A stretch of 64,000 bases of DNA from an uncultured Acetobacteroides sp. (GCF_963678165.1 NZ_OY782755.1:3038001-3102000); one strand, 5' to 3'. Positions 16,224-26,083 are shown, counted from the stretch's first letter. Notes: generated from the letters alone by a model not told the origin. A program made the numbers and translations.

Positions 16224-18053
16224 CTACTTCAACCTTACCACCTTATACCCTTCGACATGCTTTATTAGGGCGGCATCGGTATTCATATATCCCCCGTCTC
16301 CCTCTTTTACGAATCGGAATGGGGTATGAACGTTCTTGCTGCTGAGCTTAGGAAGGCTGTCGACGAAATCGGGACCAAGCTTCCTCATCGCATCTATAAA
16401 GAAGTAGGCAACATCGAACCCACGGAAGGCGTAGTTGTTCGGATCGGCCTTGTAGTAGTTCCTAAAGCTGCGAACAAACGATTTGGCACTTTCCTGATTA
16501 TAGTCTACGTAGTTCTGCACGTACATCTGCACGTTCGATCCGTGCAGGTAGGCAATATCAATGCTGTTAAACTTAAGCCACTTTTGCGTTCCTAAAACCT
16601 CCACATCGTACCCCTTAGAGGCCGTGGTTAGGTTTTGAAGGAAGTCGAGCACAAACACCTCGTTGTTCGAAAGCACCACAAAGCGGGTTTTCTTCCCCTC
16701 AGCCAGTTTACCTCTCAGCGCCTCACGCTGCGAAGCGGCATTATTTCCCTGACGGTAGCTCAGTTCGGGCAACTTCTCCTTTAGCATGGCTTTAAATTCT
16801 TTTACCAGCTTAGCATCCGAGCCATCCGAAGGCACAACAAGAATGGTTTTGCCTTCACCCTTTTTGGCATACTCAACCGATAGCTTGGCTAGCACATCCG
16901 CTTCTGATGCAATTTGGATCAGGTAATCGTTATTCTTGACTAACGGTTCGGTGTTGGCTAGCGGCGATACCATTGGAATTCGATGGCTTTGGGCGTACTT
17001 GGCTATCGTTGGAATGGCTTCGGGATACACTGGACCAATAATTAGGTTCGCCTCCTTTAGGGCTGGATTCTTTAGCGCCTGAGCAACTGCGCTGGGATCC
17101 TTGTCCGATTTGGTGTCGATCACGGTGAGGTTTACCGACACCCCCTTATTCTTGAGCGAGTCTATGGCAACTAATGTGCCCTCGTAGTACTGCATCATAT
17201 CATCGAATCGGCGAGAGGCGGCGCCTTTACCCAGCGAATCCAGCCCCACATGGGCACCACCAAAGGGCAGCATCATCACCACATTAAAAACGGTAGTCGA
17301 TTTATACGCATAGGGCTCCTTGCTGACCGCCGATTTTTCGGGTACGCTTTGCGCTGCCGCCACACCCTTGTCCTGCTTTGTTGGGATAGCCAGCACCTGC
17401 CCCACCTTCAGCCCTTCGGCTTTAAGGAATGGGTTGTTGCCCACCAACTCGTCAATGGTGATGCCGTACTTCTTGGAGATAGAGGTCAACGTCTCCTTGG
17501 GAAGCACCTCGTGGCTTACCAGCTTCACCGGCGAGGCGGCTGCCACCTGCGTTTCGTTGAGAGAGGCAATTAGCTCCTTCTTATGCTGCTTTATGGCATC
17601 CCTATCCGTGGAGATGAACAGGCTTTGGTTTTCCTTTACGTTGAAATCCATCAGCTGGTTGATCTCGGCAAGCCTTTCGGTAGGAATGCTGTACTCCTTG
17701 GCGATGCTGTAGAGCGTTTCGCCCTTCTTTACGATGTGAAAGGTTCCCTTATTCTTGTTGGGGTTCTTCAGATCCTGCACCACCGGAATCTTGATGGTGT
17801 TGCCAACCTTTACCCCCTGGCTGAGTTCGGGGTTGCTCTCGAGGATGGCCTCCTGCGCAATCTGATAGGCTCGGGCAATGTTGTAGAGCGTTTCGCCCGT
17901 CCTAACGGTGTGGATATAGTAGAGCTTACCAGAAATCTTAACCTTATCCTTCACAACCTTAACCTGAGCCGAATCGGTTTGCCCAGCTACCGGAGCGTTG
18001 ATCAAGAAGGCATTAATCAACAAAAATGTAAAAAAGTATCTCATATTACGCAT
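16224..18053 (-). CDS. Exported LysM protein fused to a periplasmic-binding-like domain
   Basis: The 609-residue protein has a signal peptide (MRYFFTFLLINAFLINAPVAG). Three LysM modules follow at about 45-95, 103-150 and 180-228; each starts with a (V/L).GETLY or KETLTS motif and would bind peptidoglycan. From about 255 to the end lies a type I periplasmic binding fold (Peripla_BP_6-like), with NLIIGPVYPEAIPTIAKYA and a second lobe with ILVVPSDGSD. The combination suggests a wall-bound sensor or scaffold rather than a transporter, because no ABC genes are near. An alternative start lies at 18044. Confidence 0.82.
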   Translation of the reverse strand: MRNMRYFFTFLLINAFLINAPVAGQTDSAQVKVVKDKVKISGKLYYIHTVRTGETLYNIARAYQIAQEAILESNPELSQGVKVGNTIKIPVVQDLKNPNKNKGTFHIVKKGETLYSIAKEYSIPTERLAEINQLMDFNVKENQSLFISTDRDAIKQHKKELIASLNETQVAAASPVKLVSHEVLPKETLTSISKKYGITIDELVGNNPFLKAEGLKVGQVLAIPTKQDKGVAAAQSVPEKSAVSKEPYAYKSTTVFNVVMMLPFGGAHVGLDSLGKGAASRRFDDMMQYYEGTLVAIDSLKNKGVSVNLTVIDTKSDKDPSAVAQALKNPALKEANLIIGPVYPEAIPTIAKYAQSHRIPMVSPLANTEPLVKNNDYLIQIASEADVLAKLSVEYAKKGEGKTILVVPSDGSDAKLVKEFKAMLKEKLPELSYRQGNNAASQREALRGKLAEGKKTRFVVLSNNEVFVLDFLQNLTTASKGYDVEVLGTQKWLKFNSIDIAYLHGSNVQMYVQNYVDYNQESAKSFVRSFRNYYKADPNNYAFRGFDVAYFFIDAMRKLGPDFVDSLPKLSSKNVHTPFRFVKEGDGGYMNTDAALIKHVEGYKVVRLK

Positions 18054-18213
18054 AAATGTAGAGAGCTACAAAACTATAAAAGTATAGCCGAATATGGAAG
18101 GGTTACCAATGGTTACCGCAAATAAATGCTAAAACCACGCCCAGCGCCAAAAGAGCGAGCAATCCGCATTTGGTTTTTTCCGTATGTTTGCCTGCTTAAA
18201 GGAGTACCAAGAA

Positions 18214-21174
18214 ATGTCACCACTAAACACCGATTCCTCCAATGGCTTCATTGTTGTCCTCACTCACCATAGAGTTTTGGGGAACATCTTCACCCCTATT
18301 CTTGTAAAGACCATTGCGGATAAGATATACACCATCGCCGAGAACCTGCACGGCAAGAAGCCCGAAAACTTCGATCTAAACAGCACGGAGCAGGAGATCC
18401 TGAAGCTTTGCAACGAGTACTCCGAAAAGGTCCTAGCCAACAAGTTTGCCAAGACGCAAAACACCAAGGAGTTTATCGAAAAGATGGAGGTGGCCAAGTT
18501 CGACGAGCATATCCGCCCCTACATCGAGCTGCGGATGGGCAAGGTGGCCAACCTGCTGGCCGCGAACCAGAAGATCAACCTTTACGTTAAGGATAAGAAG
18601 TACAACAACGTTTACGAGGATAACCGGATAGCGGTGGAGCCCCACGTGGCAACCCCCATCTTCAACTTTGCCCTTTCGGTGGATGGGCTAAAGTACCATA
18701 TTGACGCGCAGGCTGGCGACAGGAGCATCTCACTTACCAGCCAGCACGTGGAGGCGATTGCCAACACGCCCGCGCTGATCCTGGTAAACAGCACCCTCTA
18801 CCGCTTCGAGGGCATCGACAGCAAGAAGCTGACGCCGTTCTTCACCAAGCCGTTTATCACCATCGGCACAGCCACCGTGCGCAAGTACATGGAGTCGTTC
18901 GTGCTCAACGCCATCAAGAGCCAGGTGGTAAGGGCAAGCGGGTTTGATATCGTGGAGCCGAAGGTTACCGCTAAGCCGGTGCTGACGCTGGAGAAGGGGC
19001 TCGACGGACGGGCAACCCTCTCGCTCAAGTTCAGCTACGAGAACCGCGACTTCTACTCGGGCTCGAAAACCGAGCCGCTGGTAACCTTCCGCGCCGACCA
19101 AAAGCGCTTCGTGTTTACCAAGTACGAGCGGGATAGCAAAACGGAATCCCGCATCGAGAAGAAGCTGAGCGGCATTGGGCTGATGCACTACACCGGCGCC
19201 TCCTACATCATCCCAAAAAACGAGGAGATGGAGCCCGAGCACTCGATGTACAAAACTGTGGAGTGGCTCAACGAGCATGCGCAAGCGCTCGCCGACTTAG
19301 GCATCCAGGTTGGGCAGAAGATCGATGGGCCGCAGCTGCACCTCGGCAGCTGCACCTCGCTACTCATGGCGCAAAGCGATGCTTCGGGCTTCATCGTAAA
19401 GGGTGGAATTCGCTTTGGGAGCGACTTTGTATCGCTCCATCAGATTCGGAAATGCGTAATTAAGGGCCAAAAGCTGGTAGACTTGGATAGCGGCCGGCAG
19501 GCCATCATCCCCCAGCACTGGTTTAGGGAGCACCGCCAGCTGCTGGTGTTCGGGAGGGAGACTGACGGCTACCTGCACCTCCAGAAGCAGCACTTCTCGC
19601 TAGTAGAAGGACTTGAAGGTATCGATCCATCGGAGATAGAATCGCTGAAGCAGTACTCCGAGTCGAACCTGGTGCAGTCGGCCAATACGGTGAAGGGGGT
19701 GAACGCCACCCTGCGCGACTACCAGAAGCTGGGTGTGGCCTGGCTAAAGTACCTCCACATGAACGGCTTTGGCGGCTGCCTTGCCGACGATATGGGTTTG
19801 GGAAAGACGCTCCAAACCATATCGCTACTCCAGCACTGCAAGGACAGCTTTACCTACGAGCGCGAGGCATCGGTAAAGCCGGCCGTGCCGCTCGACCTGT
19901 TTAGCGCCATAGAGGTCGCCAACGAGGAGCCCACCACCACCAGCCATCCGGTGAGCCTGATCGTGCTGCCCACCTCGCTGGTGCACAACTGGCGCAACGA
20001 GCTGCGCAAGTTTGCCCCAGCCATCAAAATATACGAGCATACGGGGTCGTCGAGGGCCAAGAGCCCATCGGCATTTGCGCCCTACGATGTGGTGATCACC
20101 ACCTACGGAACGATTCGCAACGACATCGACATGATCGCCAAGTTCAAGTTCTTCTACCTGATCCTCGACGAAAGCCAGACGATAAAAAACCCCGACTCGG
20201 CCACCTACAAGGCCTGCATGCAGGTAAAATCGATGTACCGGCTATCGCTTTCGGGCACGCCCATCGAGAACGGACTCACCGACCTGTGGGCGCAGATGAA
20301 CTTCCTGAATAAGGGGCTGCTGGGCAACCTGTCGCTCTTTAAGGAGCAGTACGTTATCCCCATCGAGAAGTACAACCACCAGGGCCGCCAGGAGAAGCTG
20401 AAAAACCTCATCGAGCCCTTCATCCTTCGCCGCACGAAGGAGAAGGTGGCCGCAGAGCTGCCCGCGGTTACCGAGCTGGAGATTTTCTGCGAGATGACCG
20501 ACCAGCAGCGCGACCTCTACGAGGAGGAGAAGCGCCTGGCCCGCGAACGGATGCTGGCCGAGCTGAAGGAGGGTAACCACAAGCGCTCGCGCTTCGTGTT
20601 CCTGCAGCTGCTCACCAAGCTGCGCCAGCTGGCCAACCACCCCGCGCTGGCCGGATTCGAGGGCTACAACGAGTCGGGCAAGTTCGAGGAGATCACCCGC
20701 AACATCGAAAGCGTGATCAACGAGGGCCACAAGGTGCTCGTATTCTCCTCGTTCGTGCAGCACCTGAACCTGGTGGCCAACTACCTGGACGATGCCGGCA
20801 TCGAGTACAACATGCTCACCGGGAGCACCACCAACCGCCAGCAGGTGGTGGACGAGTTCAAACGGAAGGAGGCCGTTAAGGTATTCCTGATCTCGCTAAA
20901 GGCGGGCGGCGTGGGGCTCAACCTCACCGAGGCCGACTACGTCTTCATCATCGACCCCTGGTGGAACCCCGCCGCCGAAAACCAGGCCATCAGCCGATCG
21001 CACCGCATTGGGCAGGAGAATAAGGTCTTCGCCTACCGCTTCATCACCACCGACTCCATCGAGGAGCGCATCATGGACCTGCAGCGGCAGAAGTCGGAGC
21101 TGGCCGACATCTTCGTCAACTCCAACAACCCCCTCAGCAAGATTTCGGAGGATATCCTGCTGCAGCTCTTCTAG
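18214..21174 (+). CDS. SNF2-family DEAD/DEAH helicase-like ATPase
   Basis: The protein of 986 residues carries a helicase core in the C-terminal half: Walker A DDMGLGKT (Lys531), DESQ box at 652-655, SGTPIENGLTDLW, and the second RecA lobe with GGVGLNLTEADYVF, WWNPAAENQAISRSHRIGQ. It is a DNA translocase of the SWI2/SNF2 class, used in other bacteria to recycle RNA polymerase or remodel nucleoprotein. The N-terminal 500 residues are family-specific. An ATG at 18184 also opens the frame, but 18214 is preferred because AAAGGAG sits 8 bases before it and the earlier ATG overlaps a -7 box (TATGTTTG, 18183-18190). Confidence 0.92.
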   Translation: MSPLNTDSSNGFIVVLTHHRVLGNIFTPILVKTIADKIYTIAENLHGKKPENFDLNSTEQEILKLCNEYSEKVLANKFAKTQNTKEFIEKMEVAKFDEHIRPYIELRMGKVANLLAANQKINLYVKDKKYNNVYEDNRIAVEPHVATPIFNFALSVDGLKYHIDAQAGDRSISLTSQHVEAIANTPALILVNSTLYRFEGIDSKKLTPFFTKPFITIGTATVRKYMESFVLNAIKSQVVRASGFDIVEPKVTAKPVLTLEKGLDGRATLSLKFSYENRDFYSGSKTEPLVTFRADQKRFVFTKYERDSKTESRIEKKLSGIGLMHYTGASYIIPKNEEMEPEHSMYKTVEWLNEHAQALADLGIQVGQKIDGPQLHLGSCTSLLMAQSDASGFIVKGGIRFGSDFVSLHQIRKCVIKGQKLVDLDSGRQAIIPQHWFREHRQLLVFGRETDGYLHLQKQHFSLVEGLEGIDPSEIESLKQYSESNLVQSANTVKGVNATLRDYQKLGVAWLKYLHMNGFGGCLADDMGLGKTLQTISLLQHCKDSFTYEREASVKPAVPLDLFSAIEVANEEPTTTSHPVSLIVLPTSLVHNWRNELRKFAPAIKIYEHTGSSRAKSPSAFAPYDVVITTYGTIRNDIDMIAKFKFFYLILDESQTIKNPDSATYKACMQVKSMYRLSLSGTPIENGLTDLWAQMNFLNKGLLGNLSLFKEQYVIPIEKYNHQGRQEKLKNLIEPFILRRTKEKVAAELPAVTELEIFCEMTDQQRDLYEEEKRLARERMLAELKEGNHKRSRFVFLQLLTKLRQLANHPALAGFEGYNESGKFEEITRNIESVINEGHKVLVFSSFVQHLNLVANYLDDAGIEYNMLTGSTTNRQQVVDEFKRKEAVKVFLISLKAGGVGLNLTEADYVFIIDPWWNPAAENQAISRSHRIGQENKVFAYRFITTDSIEERIMDLQRQKSELADIFVNSNNPLSKISEDILLQLF

Positions 21175-21187
21175 CATTCGGGGTGCC

Positions 21188-21560
21188 GTAGGTTTGCAGA
21201 AGGCTACCTACTGAGTAGGTAGGGCAGCGCAAATTTGCGGGAGGCTAACTACTCAGTAGACAGGGCTGCGCAAGTTTGCAGAAGGCTATCTACTCAGTAG
21301 GTAGGGCTGCGCAAGTTTGTGGAAGGCTATCTACTCAGTAGGAAGGGCTCAGCAAGTTTGCTGAAGGTTATCTACTCAGTAGGAAGGGCTCATCAAGTTT
21401 GCGGAAGGCTAACTACTCAGTAGGCAGGGCAGCGCAAGTTTGCGGGAGGTTATCTACTCAGTAGGTAGGCTGGCGCAAGTTTGCAGAAGACTATCTACTC
21501 AGTAGGCAGGGCGCCGCAAAAATGTTGAGTCCTAAACTTTCGAATAGTAGAGCAGCGCAG
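21188..21560. repeat. 41-bp tandem repeat array with internal palindrome
   Basis: Eight copies stand at exactly 41-bp spacing; the landmark ACT(C/G)AGTAG is at 21210, 21251, 21292, 21333, 21374, 21415, 21456 and 21497, and a degenerate ninth copy follows. Each copy holds CTACT-C-AGTAG, a near palindrome, and a GCGCAAGTTTGCGG segment. It fills the spacer after the SNF2 gene and contains no gene. From 21560 to 21780 no gene is seen either. Confidence 0.92.
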
Positions 21561-21828
21561 GTTTGCGGAGACCTAACGTCAGGCGTTTTTGCCCCTTAAA
21601 ATTTACGGTAACCCCACCCCAAAAAGCCGAAACGTTAGCTTGCTCCTGCCCAGCAGCCGTCCTCCTCGCCTACACCCTACCGGTACAAGCGGCAACGCTA
21701 CAGGCGCTCCAGCGCCTATCGGTAGGCCTAAAGCCGCTTTCCAGCAGCCTGCTACAATCCGCGAACGTCAATTTCTAAAAATATCGAGCTAAATAAGATG
21801 TATTACTATAAAATATCATTTTCGTGTA

Positions 21829-21946
21829 TATCTTTGCACGCGAAGAAACCCAGTTATATGACAGGACACATTTAGCACATTAACCTAACAATGAAAAAGT
21901 AGTCTTATAAAAATAAAAGCCGCAGGGAATGCGGCTTTTATTTTTT
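21829..21946 (+). ncRNA. Possible short transcript (sRNA candidate)
   Basis: A -7 box TATCTTTG (21829-21836) precedes about 75 bases holding only tiny frames (MTGHI and MKK) and then a strong hairpin with T-run (21912-21946). This promoter-to-terminator layout without a proper gene suggests a small RNA. No -33 TTG at the right distance was found, so the promoter is not complete, and the hairpin also serves as terminator for purC. Confidence 0.3.
21912..21946. terminator. Bidirectional terminator at the 3' end of purC
   Basis: A 13-bp perfect stem (AATAAAAGCCGCA with its complement, 21930-21942) has a 5-nt loop, with T-runs on both strands. Confidence 0.85.
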
Positions 21947-21960
21947 ACGGCGGGCGGGTA

Positions 21961-22917
21961 CTACAGCAGCCTCTTCAGGAAGTTGTTTACGTTACCCTCG
22001 ATACGGCTTTCCAGCCCCTCTTCGTCGGTTCCCTTAACGAAGGGTTCGCCCACAATATTTTCGTATAGCTCGATGTACCTCTCCGATACCGAAGCCACAA
22101 ACGCATCGGTCATCTCGGGCACCTGCTGCCCGGCCTTGCCCATGAACCCGTGCTCCATCAGCCACTCGCGGACGAACTCCTTGGAGAGCTGCTTCTGGGG
22201 CTCACCCTTCTCGAAGCGCTCCTGATAGCCTTCGGCGTAGAAGTAGCGCGATGAATCAGGGGTATGCACCTCGTCGATCAGGTAGATTTGGCCATCCTTC
22301 TTGCCGAACTCGTACTTGGTATCCACCAGGATAAGGCCACGCTGAGCGGCAATCTCGGTACCGCGGTTAAAAATGGCAATGGCGTACTGCTCGAGCTGCT
22401 CGTACTCCTCCTTCGACACCAACCCCTTGGCGATAATCTCCGCCTTCGAGATGTTGGCGTCGTGCTCGCCGATTTCGGCCTTAGTGGTAGGCGTTACCAG
22501 CGGTTCAGGAAACTTCTGGTTCTCCACCATACCCTCGGGTAGCTCTATGCCGCAAAGCATTCTATCGCCGGCCTTGTAGTCGCGCCAGGCGCTACCGCAG
22601 AGGTACCCGCGAACGATCATCTCAACAGGATAAGTCTCGCACTTGATGCCAACGGTAACCATTGGATCGGGCGTAGCCACCTTCCAGTTGGGGACGATAT
22701 CCGAAGTGGCATCCAAAAACTTCGCCGCAATCTGGTTTAGGACCTGCCCCTTAAAGGGAATTCCCTTAGGTAGGACTACATCGAACGCCGAGATACGGTC
22801 GGACACCACCATCACCATATACTCGTCGTTGATGGTGTACACATCGCGAACCTTGCCCTTATACACGCTGGTTTGCGCTGGAAAGGTAAAATCGGTAGTA
22901 ACAAGTGCTTTTGCCAT
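21961..22917 (-). CDS. purC: Phosphoribosylaminoimidazole-succinocarboxamide synthase (SAICAR synthase)
   Basis: PurC joins aspartate to CAIR in purine synthesis, using ATP. The 318-residue protein has the ATP-binding KGKVRDVY motif near residue 20, SDRISAFDV, and the substrate-binding [13 protein letters not shown]. It is of the longer type (about 300-320 residues), as in other Bacteroidota and yeast rather than the short E. coli form. It is the last gene of a three-gene unit, phoH-queD-purC, with a 17-base gap after queD. Confidence 0.96.
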   Translation of the reverse strand: MAKALVTTDFTFPAQTSVYKGKVRDVYTINDEYMVMVVSDRISAFDVVLPKGIPFKGQVLNQIAAKFLDATSDIVPNWKVATPDPMVTVGIKCETYPVEMIVRGYLCGSAWRDYKAGDRMLCGIELPEGMVENQKFPEPLVTPTTKAEIGEHDANISKAEIIAKGLVSKEEYEQLEQYAIAIFNRGTEIAAQRGLILVDTKYEFGKKDGQIYLIDEVHTPDSSRYFYAEGYQERFEKGEPQKQLSKEFVREWLMEHGFMGKAGQQVPEMTDAFVASVSERYIELYENIVGEPFVKGTDEEGLESRIEGNVNNFLKRLL

Positions 22918-22934
22918 TTCTATGCTGTTATAGA

Positions 22935-23321
22935 TTAAATTTCAACATCGCTGCGCCTCAGCTCGGCGTAGCTGGTCGCCGTCTCCCAGAGTTTCACGGC
23001 CTCCAGGACGCAGGGCTGCCCCTCGAAGCAGCCGTCGATCTGCTCGAAGATCCACACCACCATGTTTTCGCTGGTAGGGTTAAAGTCGAACACCTCGTTC
23101 AGGTACTTGTGGTCGAGCTGGCTGATCACCCTTTCGGTAACCACCTTCTTGAGGATGGAAAAGTCGAACACCATGCCGCTCTCGCCCATCTCGCCCTTAA
23201 CGGTAACCTCCAGCTTGTAGGTGTGGCCGTGCAGCTGGCGGCACTTGCCCGCGTAGTCCTCCAGCTGGTGGGCGCTATCGAAGCTGAAGATCTTGGTAAT
23301 TCTTATCGACTTAGCTTTCAC
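22935..23321 (-). CDS. queD: 6-carboxytetrahydropterin synthase / 6-pyruvoyltetrahydropterin synthase family
   Basis: The protein has 128 residues with zinc ligands in SAHQL and HGHTY and the catalytic Cys in the GKCRQLHGH segment, the mark of the QueD/PTPS family. A conserved Glu is in the [10 protein letters not shown] segment. QueD makes 6-carboxytetrahydropterin in queuosine biosynthesis; other members act in biopterin synthesis. Its start overlaps the end of phoH by 11 bases, so translation is probably coupled. Confidence 0.9.
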   Translation of the reverse strand: MKAKSIRITKIFSFDSAHQLEDYAGKCRQLHGHTYKLEVTVKGEMGESGMVFDFSILKKVVTERVISQLDHKYLNEVFDFNPTSENMVVWIFEQIDGCFEGQPCVLEAVKLWETATSYAELRRSDVEI

Positions 23322-24306
23322 CGCGCTCCTCCTCCCTTCTCAGGCGGCGCTGCTCCTCCTCGTGCTCGATCTCGGCCTCGAAGGCATTGACGATGTACTT
23401 TACTAAAGGATGCCGAACGATGTCGCGCGTATCGAACTCGATTACGCCAATATTCTTTACTGATTTCAGGATTTTGATGCCACGGGCAAGCCCCGAATCC
23501 GACTTGCGGGGGAGGTCCACCTGGGTGATGTCGCCCGTTACGATGAACTTGGCGTTGCGCCCCATGCGGGTGAGGAACATCTTGAGCTGGGTGAAGGTGG
23601 TGTTCTGCGCCTCGTCGAGAATCACGAAGGCGTTATCGAGCGTTCTACCGCGCATGTAGGCCAGCGGGGCAATCTGCACCGTGCCATCCTCCATGTAGGT
23701 GGTGAGCTTTCGCTGGGGGATCATATCGTTGAGGGCATCGTAGAGCGGCTGCAGGTAGGGGTCGAGCTTCTCCTTCATATCCCCGGGGAGGAAGCCCAGC
23801 TTCTCGCCGGCCTCTACCGCCGGACGGGTAAGGATGATGCGCTTCACCTCCTTGTTCTTGAGCGCCCGAACCGCCAGGGCAATGGCCGTGTAGGTTTTGC
23901 CCGAACCAGCAGGGCCAACGGCAAAGAGCAGGTCGTTCTTGTCGTAAAGGTCCACCAGCCGCTTTTGGTTGATGGTTCGCGCCTTAATCATCCGGCCGTT
24001 GTTGCCGTACACCAGCACGTCACCGTCGATGGTTTCGGCAATACCCAGCTCCTGATCCTCAAAAATCTGCTCGATTAGGGTTTCGTTGATGCGCTGGTAC
24101 TTGGAGTAGACGTCGATGAGCGTCATCAGCTTATCCTCAAAGCGCTCGATCTCCATCTCTTCACCAAAAACTTTGATGCTGTTGCCGCGGGCCACGACCT
24201 TTATTTTGGGGAAATAGCCAATTATCTTGTTGTAGTAGCTGTTGGCAGGCCCGTAGAGCTCTACGGTATCAACGCCTTCTACCAGAATGAGTTTTTCTAT
24301 GGTCAT
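23311..24306 (-). CDS. PhoH family ATPase
   Basis: A 331-residue protein with an N-terminal KH-like part and a PhoH ATPase domain: the P-loop GPAGSGKTYTAIALA, RPAVEAGEKLGFLPGD and DEAQNTT. PhoH proteins are thought to act on RNA, often with YbeY. The start at 24306 (MTIEKLILVEG) is preferred over an ATG-like start at 24360 because a -7 box (TAACTTTG on the minus strand, 24337-24344) lies between them. It is the first gene of phoH-queD-purC. Confidence 0.93.
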   Translation of the reverse strand: MTIEKLILVEGVDTVELYGPANSYYNKIIGYFPKIKVVARGNSIKVFGEEMEIERFEDKLMTLIDVYSKYQRINETLIEQIFEDQELGIAETIDGDVLVYGNNGRMIKARTINQKRLVDLYDKNDLLFAVGPAGSGKTYTAIALAVRALKNKEVKRIILTRPAVEAGEKLGFLPGDMKEKLDPYLQPLYDALNDMIPQRKLTTYMEDGTVQIAPLAYMRGRTLDNAFVILDEAQNTTFTQLKMFLTRMGRNAKFIVTGDITQVDLPRKSDSGLARGIKILKSVKNIGVIEFDTRDIVRHPLVKYIVNAFEAEIEHEEEQRRLRREEERGES

Positions 24307-24438
24307 GTACTGAAAAGTACGAGGTTTGTAATGGCTCAAAGTTAATAATTCGGAAAGCATTCGCCGGGGCCATACAGTTTAATTGTTTTAATTCTAAGGG
24401 CAGTAGCAAACTTTATCGCGCTTGCCCGGCCTCGACGG

Positions 24439-24470
24439 TTGATATCCTCGCCTCCCCCACCATATATTTG
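24439..24470 (+). promoter_or_regulatory. Bacteroidota-type promoter of the DUF3052-like gene
   Basis: TTG (24439-24441) is followed after 21 bases by TATATTTG (24463-24470). The spacer is slightly longer than the usual 19. The TTG also opens the longer reading frame, but it is better explained as the -33 element. Confidence 0.5.
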
Positions 24471-24501
24471 CGCTACCAATGCACCCTTAACCTGTTTTAC
24501 G

Positions 24502-24960
24502 ATGAACGGCAACCTGCTAAAAAAGATGAAGATCAAGGAGGGCATGGTGGGGCGAATACTTAACACCCCTCCAGAATTCGAGGAGCTCGAGGAGTACCTT
24601 CAGGAAAATGGATACATCGCCTCTGGGAATGAGGCCGACTTTACCCTCTGCTTCGTCACCAACGAGGATGCGCTGCTGAGCAGCATCCCCTACATCTACG
24701 AGCTGAACTTCGACGGCCTGCTCTGGATGATCTTCCCCAAGAAGAGCTCCAAGATTCAGTCCTCCATCAGCAGGGAGGTTGGCTGGGAGCCGCTACACGA
24801 GATCGGCTACAAGGAAATAGCCATTGCCAGCGTTGATGAGAATTGGGCTGCGCTCCGCTTCCGAAGCACCAGCCTCATCAAATCGTCAAAAAGGAGGCTA
24901 AAGCTGCTCTATAAAATCGCGAACCATCGTCCGGATAGACTTGATCCCAATATCCTCTAG
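24502..24960 (+). CDS. DUF3052-like protein
   Basis: A small protein of 152 residues. The segments LWMIFPKKSSKIQSSI and EIGYKEIAIASVDENWAALRFR resemble the DUF3052 family, whose members share a WPKKSS core and a VDETWSGLKF ending. Function is unknown. The ATG at 24502 lies about 31 bases after a -7 box. The last 63 bases overlap the 3' end of the converging NUDIX gene on the other strand. Confidence 0.65.
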   Translation: MNGNLLKKMKIKEGMVGRILNTPPEFEELEEYLQENGYIASGNEADFTLCFVTNEDALLSSIPYIYELNFDGLLWMIFPKKSSKIQSSISREVGWEPLHEIGYKEIAIASVDENWAALRFRSTSLIKSSKRRLKLLYKIANHRPDRLDPNIL

Positions 24961-25428
24961 CTTAACATCCTGAAGGTAGAACCACTCAACCCCACAAACA
25001 TCGTCGGCAGGCTTTATTACGGAGTAGTCGCGGAGGGTACACATAAAGGCGGCATCGTTGGTAAAAACGGTAAGCCCGCTATACTCGTACCTGTTGGGGT
25101 AGCTCCTGACGTACCGATACTCCAAAACCTCGGCGCCCAGCTCCTCCTTAATTTCCCGGGCAAGCGCCTCCTCCGACGACTCGTCGACGCTCACAAATCC
25201 GCCAGGAAGGTCGAGCGTGCCCTTGCACGGGTCAATCGCCCTACGGGTTAGCAGCAGCCGCCCCTCATCGTCCAGTATGATTGCCGCCACCGACGATGCC
25301 GCGTTGTAGTATAAGCGGAAGCCGCAAGCTTCGCACTGAAGCGAATTGTCGTTTTGCGGTGCAAAATGGTTTGAACCACACTTTGGACAAAACTTAAGTA
25401 CCTGACGAGGATGTGTTGATAGATGCAT
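24898..25428 (-). CDS. NUDIX hydrolase with N-terminal zinc ribbon
   Basis: The protein has 176 residues. An N-terminal zinc ribbon (CPKCGSN and CEACGF) is followed by a NUDIX fold with the box GGFVSVDESSEEALAREIKEE, whose acidic residues bind metal. It hydrolyses a nucleoside diphosphate-linked compound; NADH pyrophosphatases share this zinc-ribbon plan but are longer. The start at 25428 is supported by a -7 box on the minus strand (TATTTTTG, 25447-25454). Its 3' end overlaps the converging DUF3052-like gene by 63 bases. Confidence 0.88.
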   Translation of the reverse strand: MHLSTHPRQVLKFCPKCGSNHFAPQNDNSLQCEACGFRLYYNAASSVAAIILDDEGRLLLTRRAIDPCKGTLDLPGGFVSVDESSEEALAREIKEELGAEVLEYRYVRSYPNRYEYSGLTVFTNDAAFMCTLRDYSVIKPADDVCGVEWFYLQDVKLEDIGIKSIRTMVRDFIEQL

Positions 25429-25607
25429 GCCTACTTTTATTTGCTGCAAAAATAGCAATTACCCGCTACTAACCTGCCGATTTATGCCCAAAACACCCCC
25501 GCCCCCTGCTGGCGCCACCGATGCGCTAGTCGCGGAGCCTCGATATTTTGGTCCTGTAGCGGTTGGTTGGGGTGCGGCAGCGCACACTTGGGGTGCTTGG
25601 ACCCGAT

Positions 25608-25890
25608 CAATAGGTCCGAAGGCGAAGTCTTTCGCCGATTTACCGAATCGTTTAGGTCTACCATCGCGCCGTTTAGGTTCCGAGACCCATCGTTTCGGTT
25701 CCGGAATGGTTCGTTTGGGTCCGGGACTGTTCCTTTTAGGTTCGGAACTGAAAAATATCGTCGATTAACCCAAACGAACCGTCGATTGACCTAAACGGAT
25801 CGTCGTTTGACCCAAACACATCGTCAATGGACCTAAACGCATCGTCGTTTGACCTAAACGGGTCGTCGATGGACCTAAACGCATCGATCT
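25608..25890. repeat. 21-bp minisatellite in two opposed halves
   Basis: From 25608 to 25745 the core GTTTAGGT recurs every 21 bases (25650, 25671, 25692, 25713, 25734). From 25768 to 25890 the reverse-complement core ACCTAAAC recurs every 21 bases (25768, 25789, 25810, 25831, 25852, 25873). The two halves are therefore one repeat in opposite orientations. The spacer, 25459-26155, holds no gene; open frames here come from the repeats. Confidence 0.88.
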
Positions 25891-26083
25891 TGAACGTATT
25901 CGTTTAGGTTCCGGACCTAATGGAAGGGGTTGTACGGGGGGTGATGGAAAAAACGCAGGGGTTCATTCCGAGTTATACGGCCGAAGTTGCCCGCCTTGGG
26001 CCAACCTCTCCCCCTCAACGAGCATCTTGCACCAGCCTCCCGAGCTCCCCCTTAATCGCGAAGCTGGGGTACCTACAAAAAGA

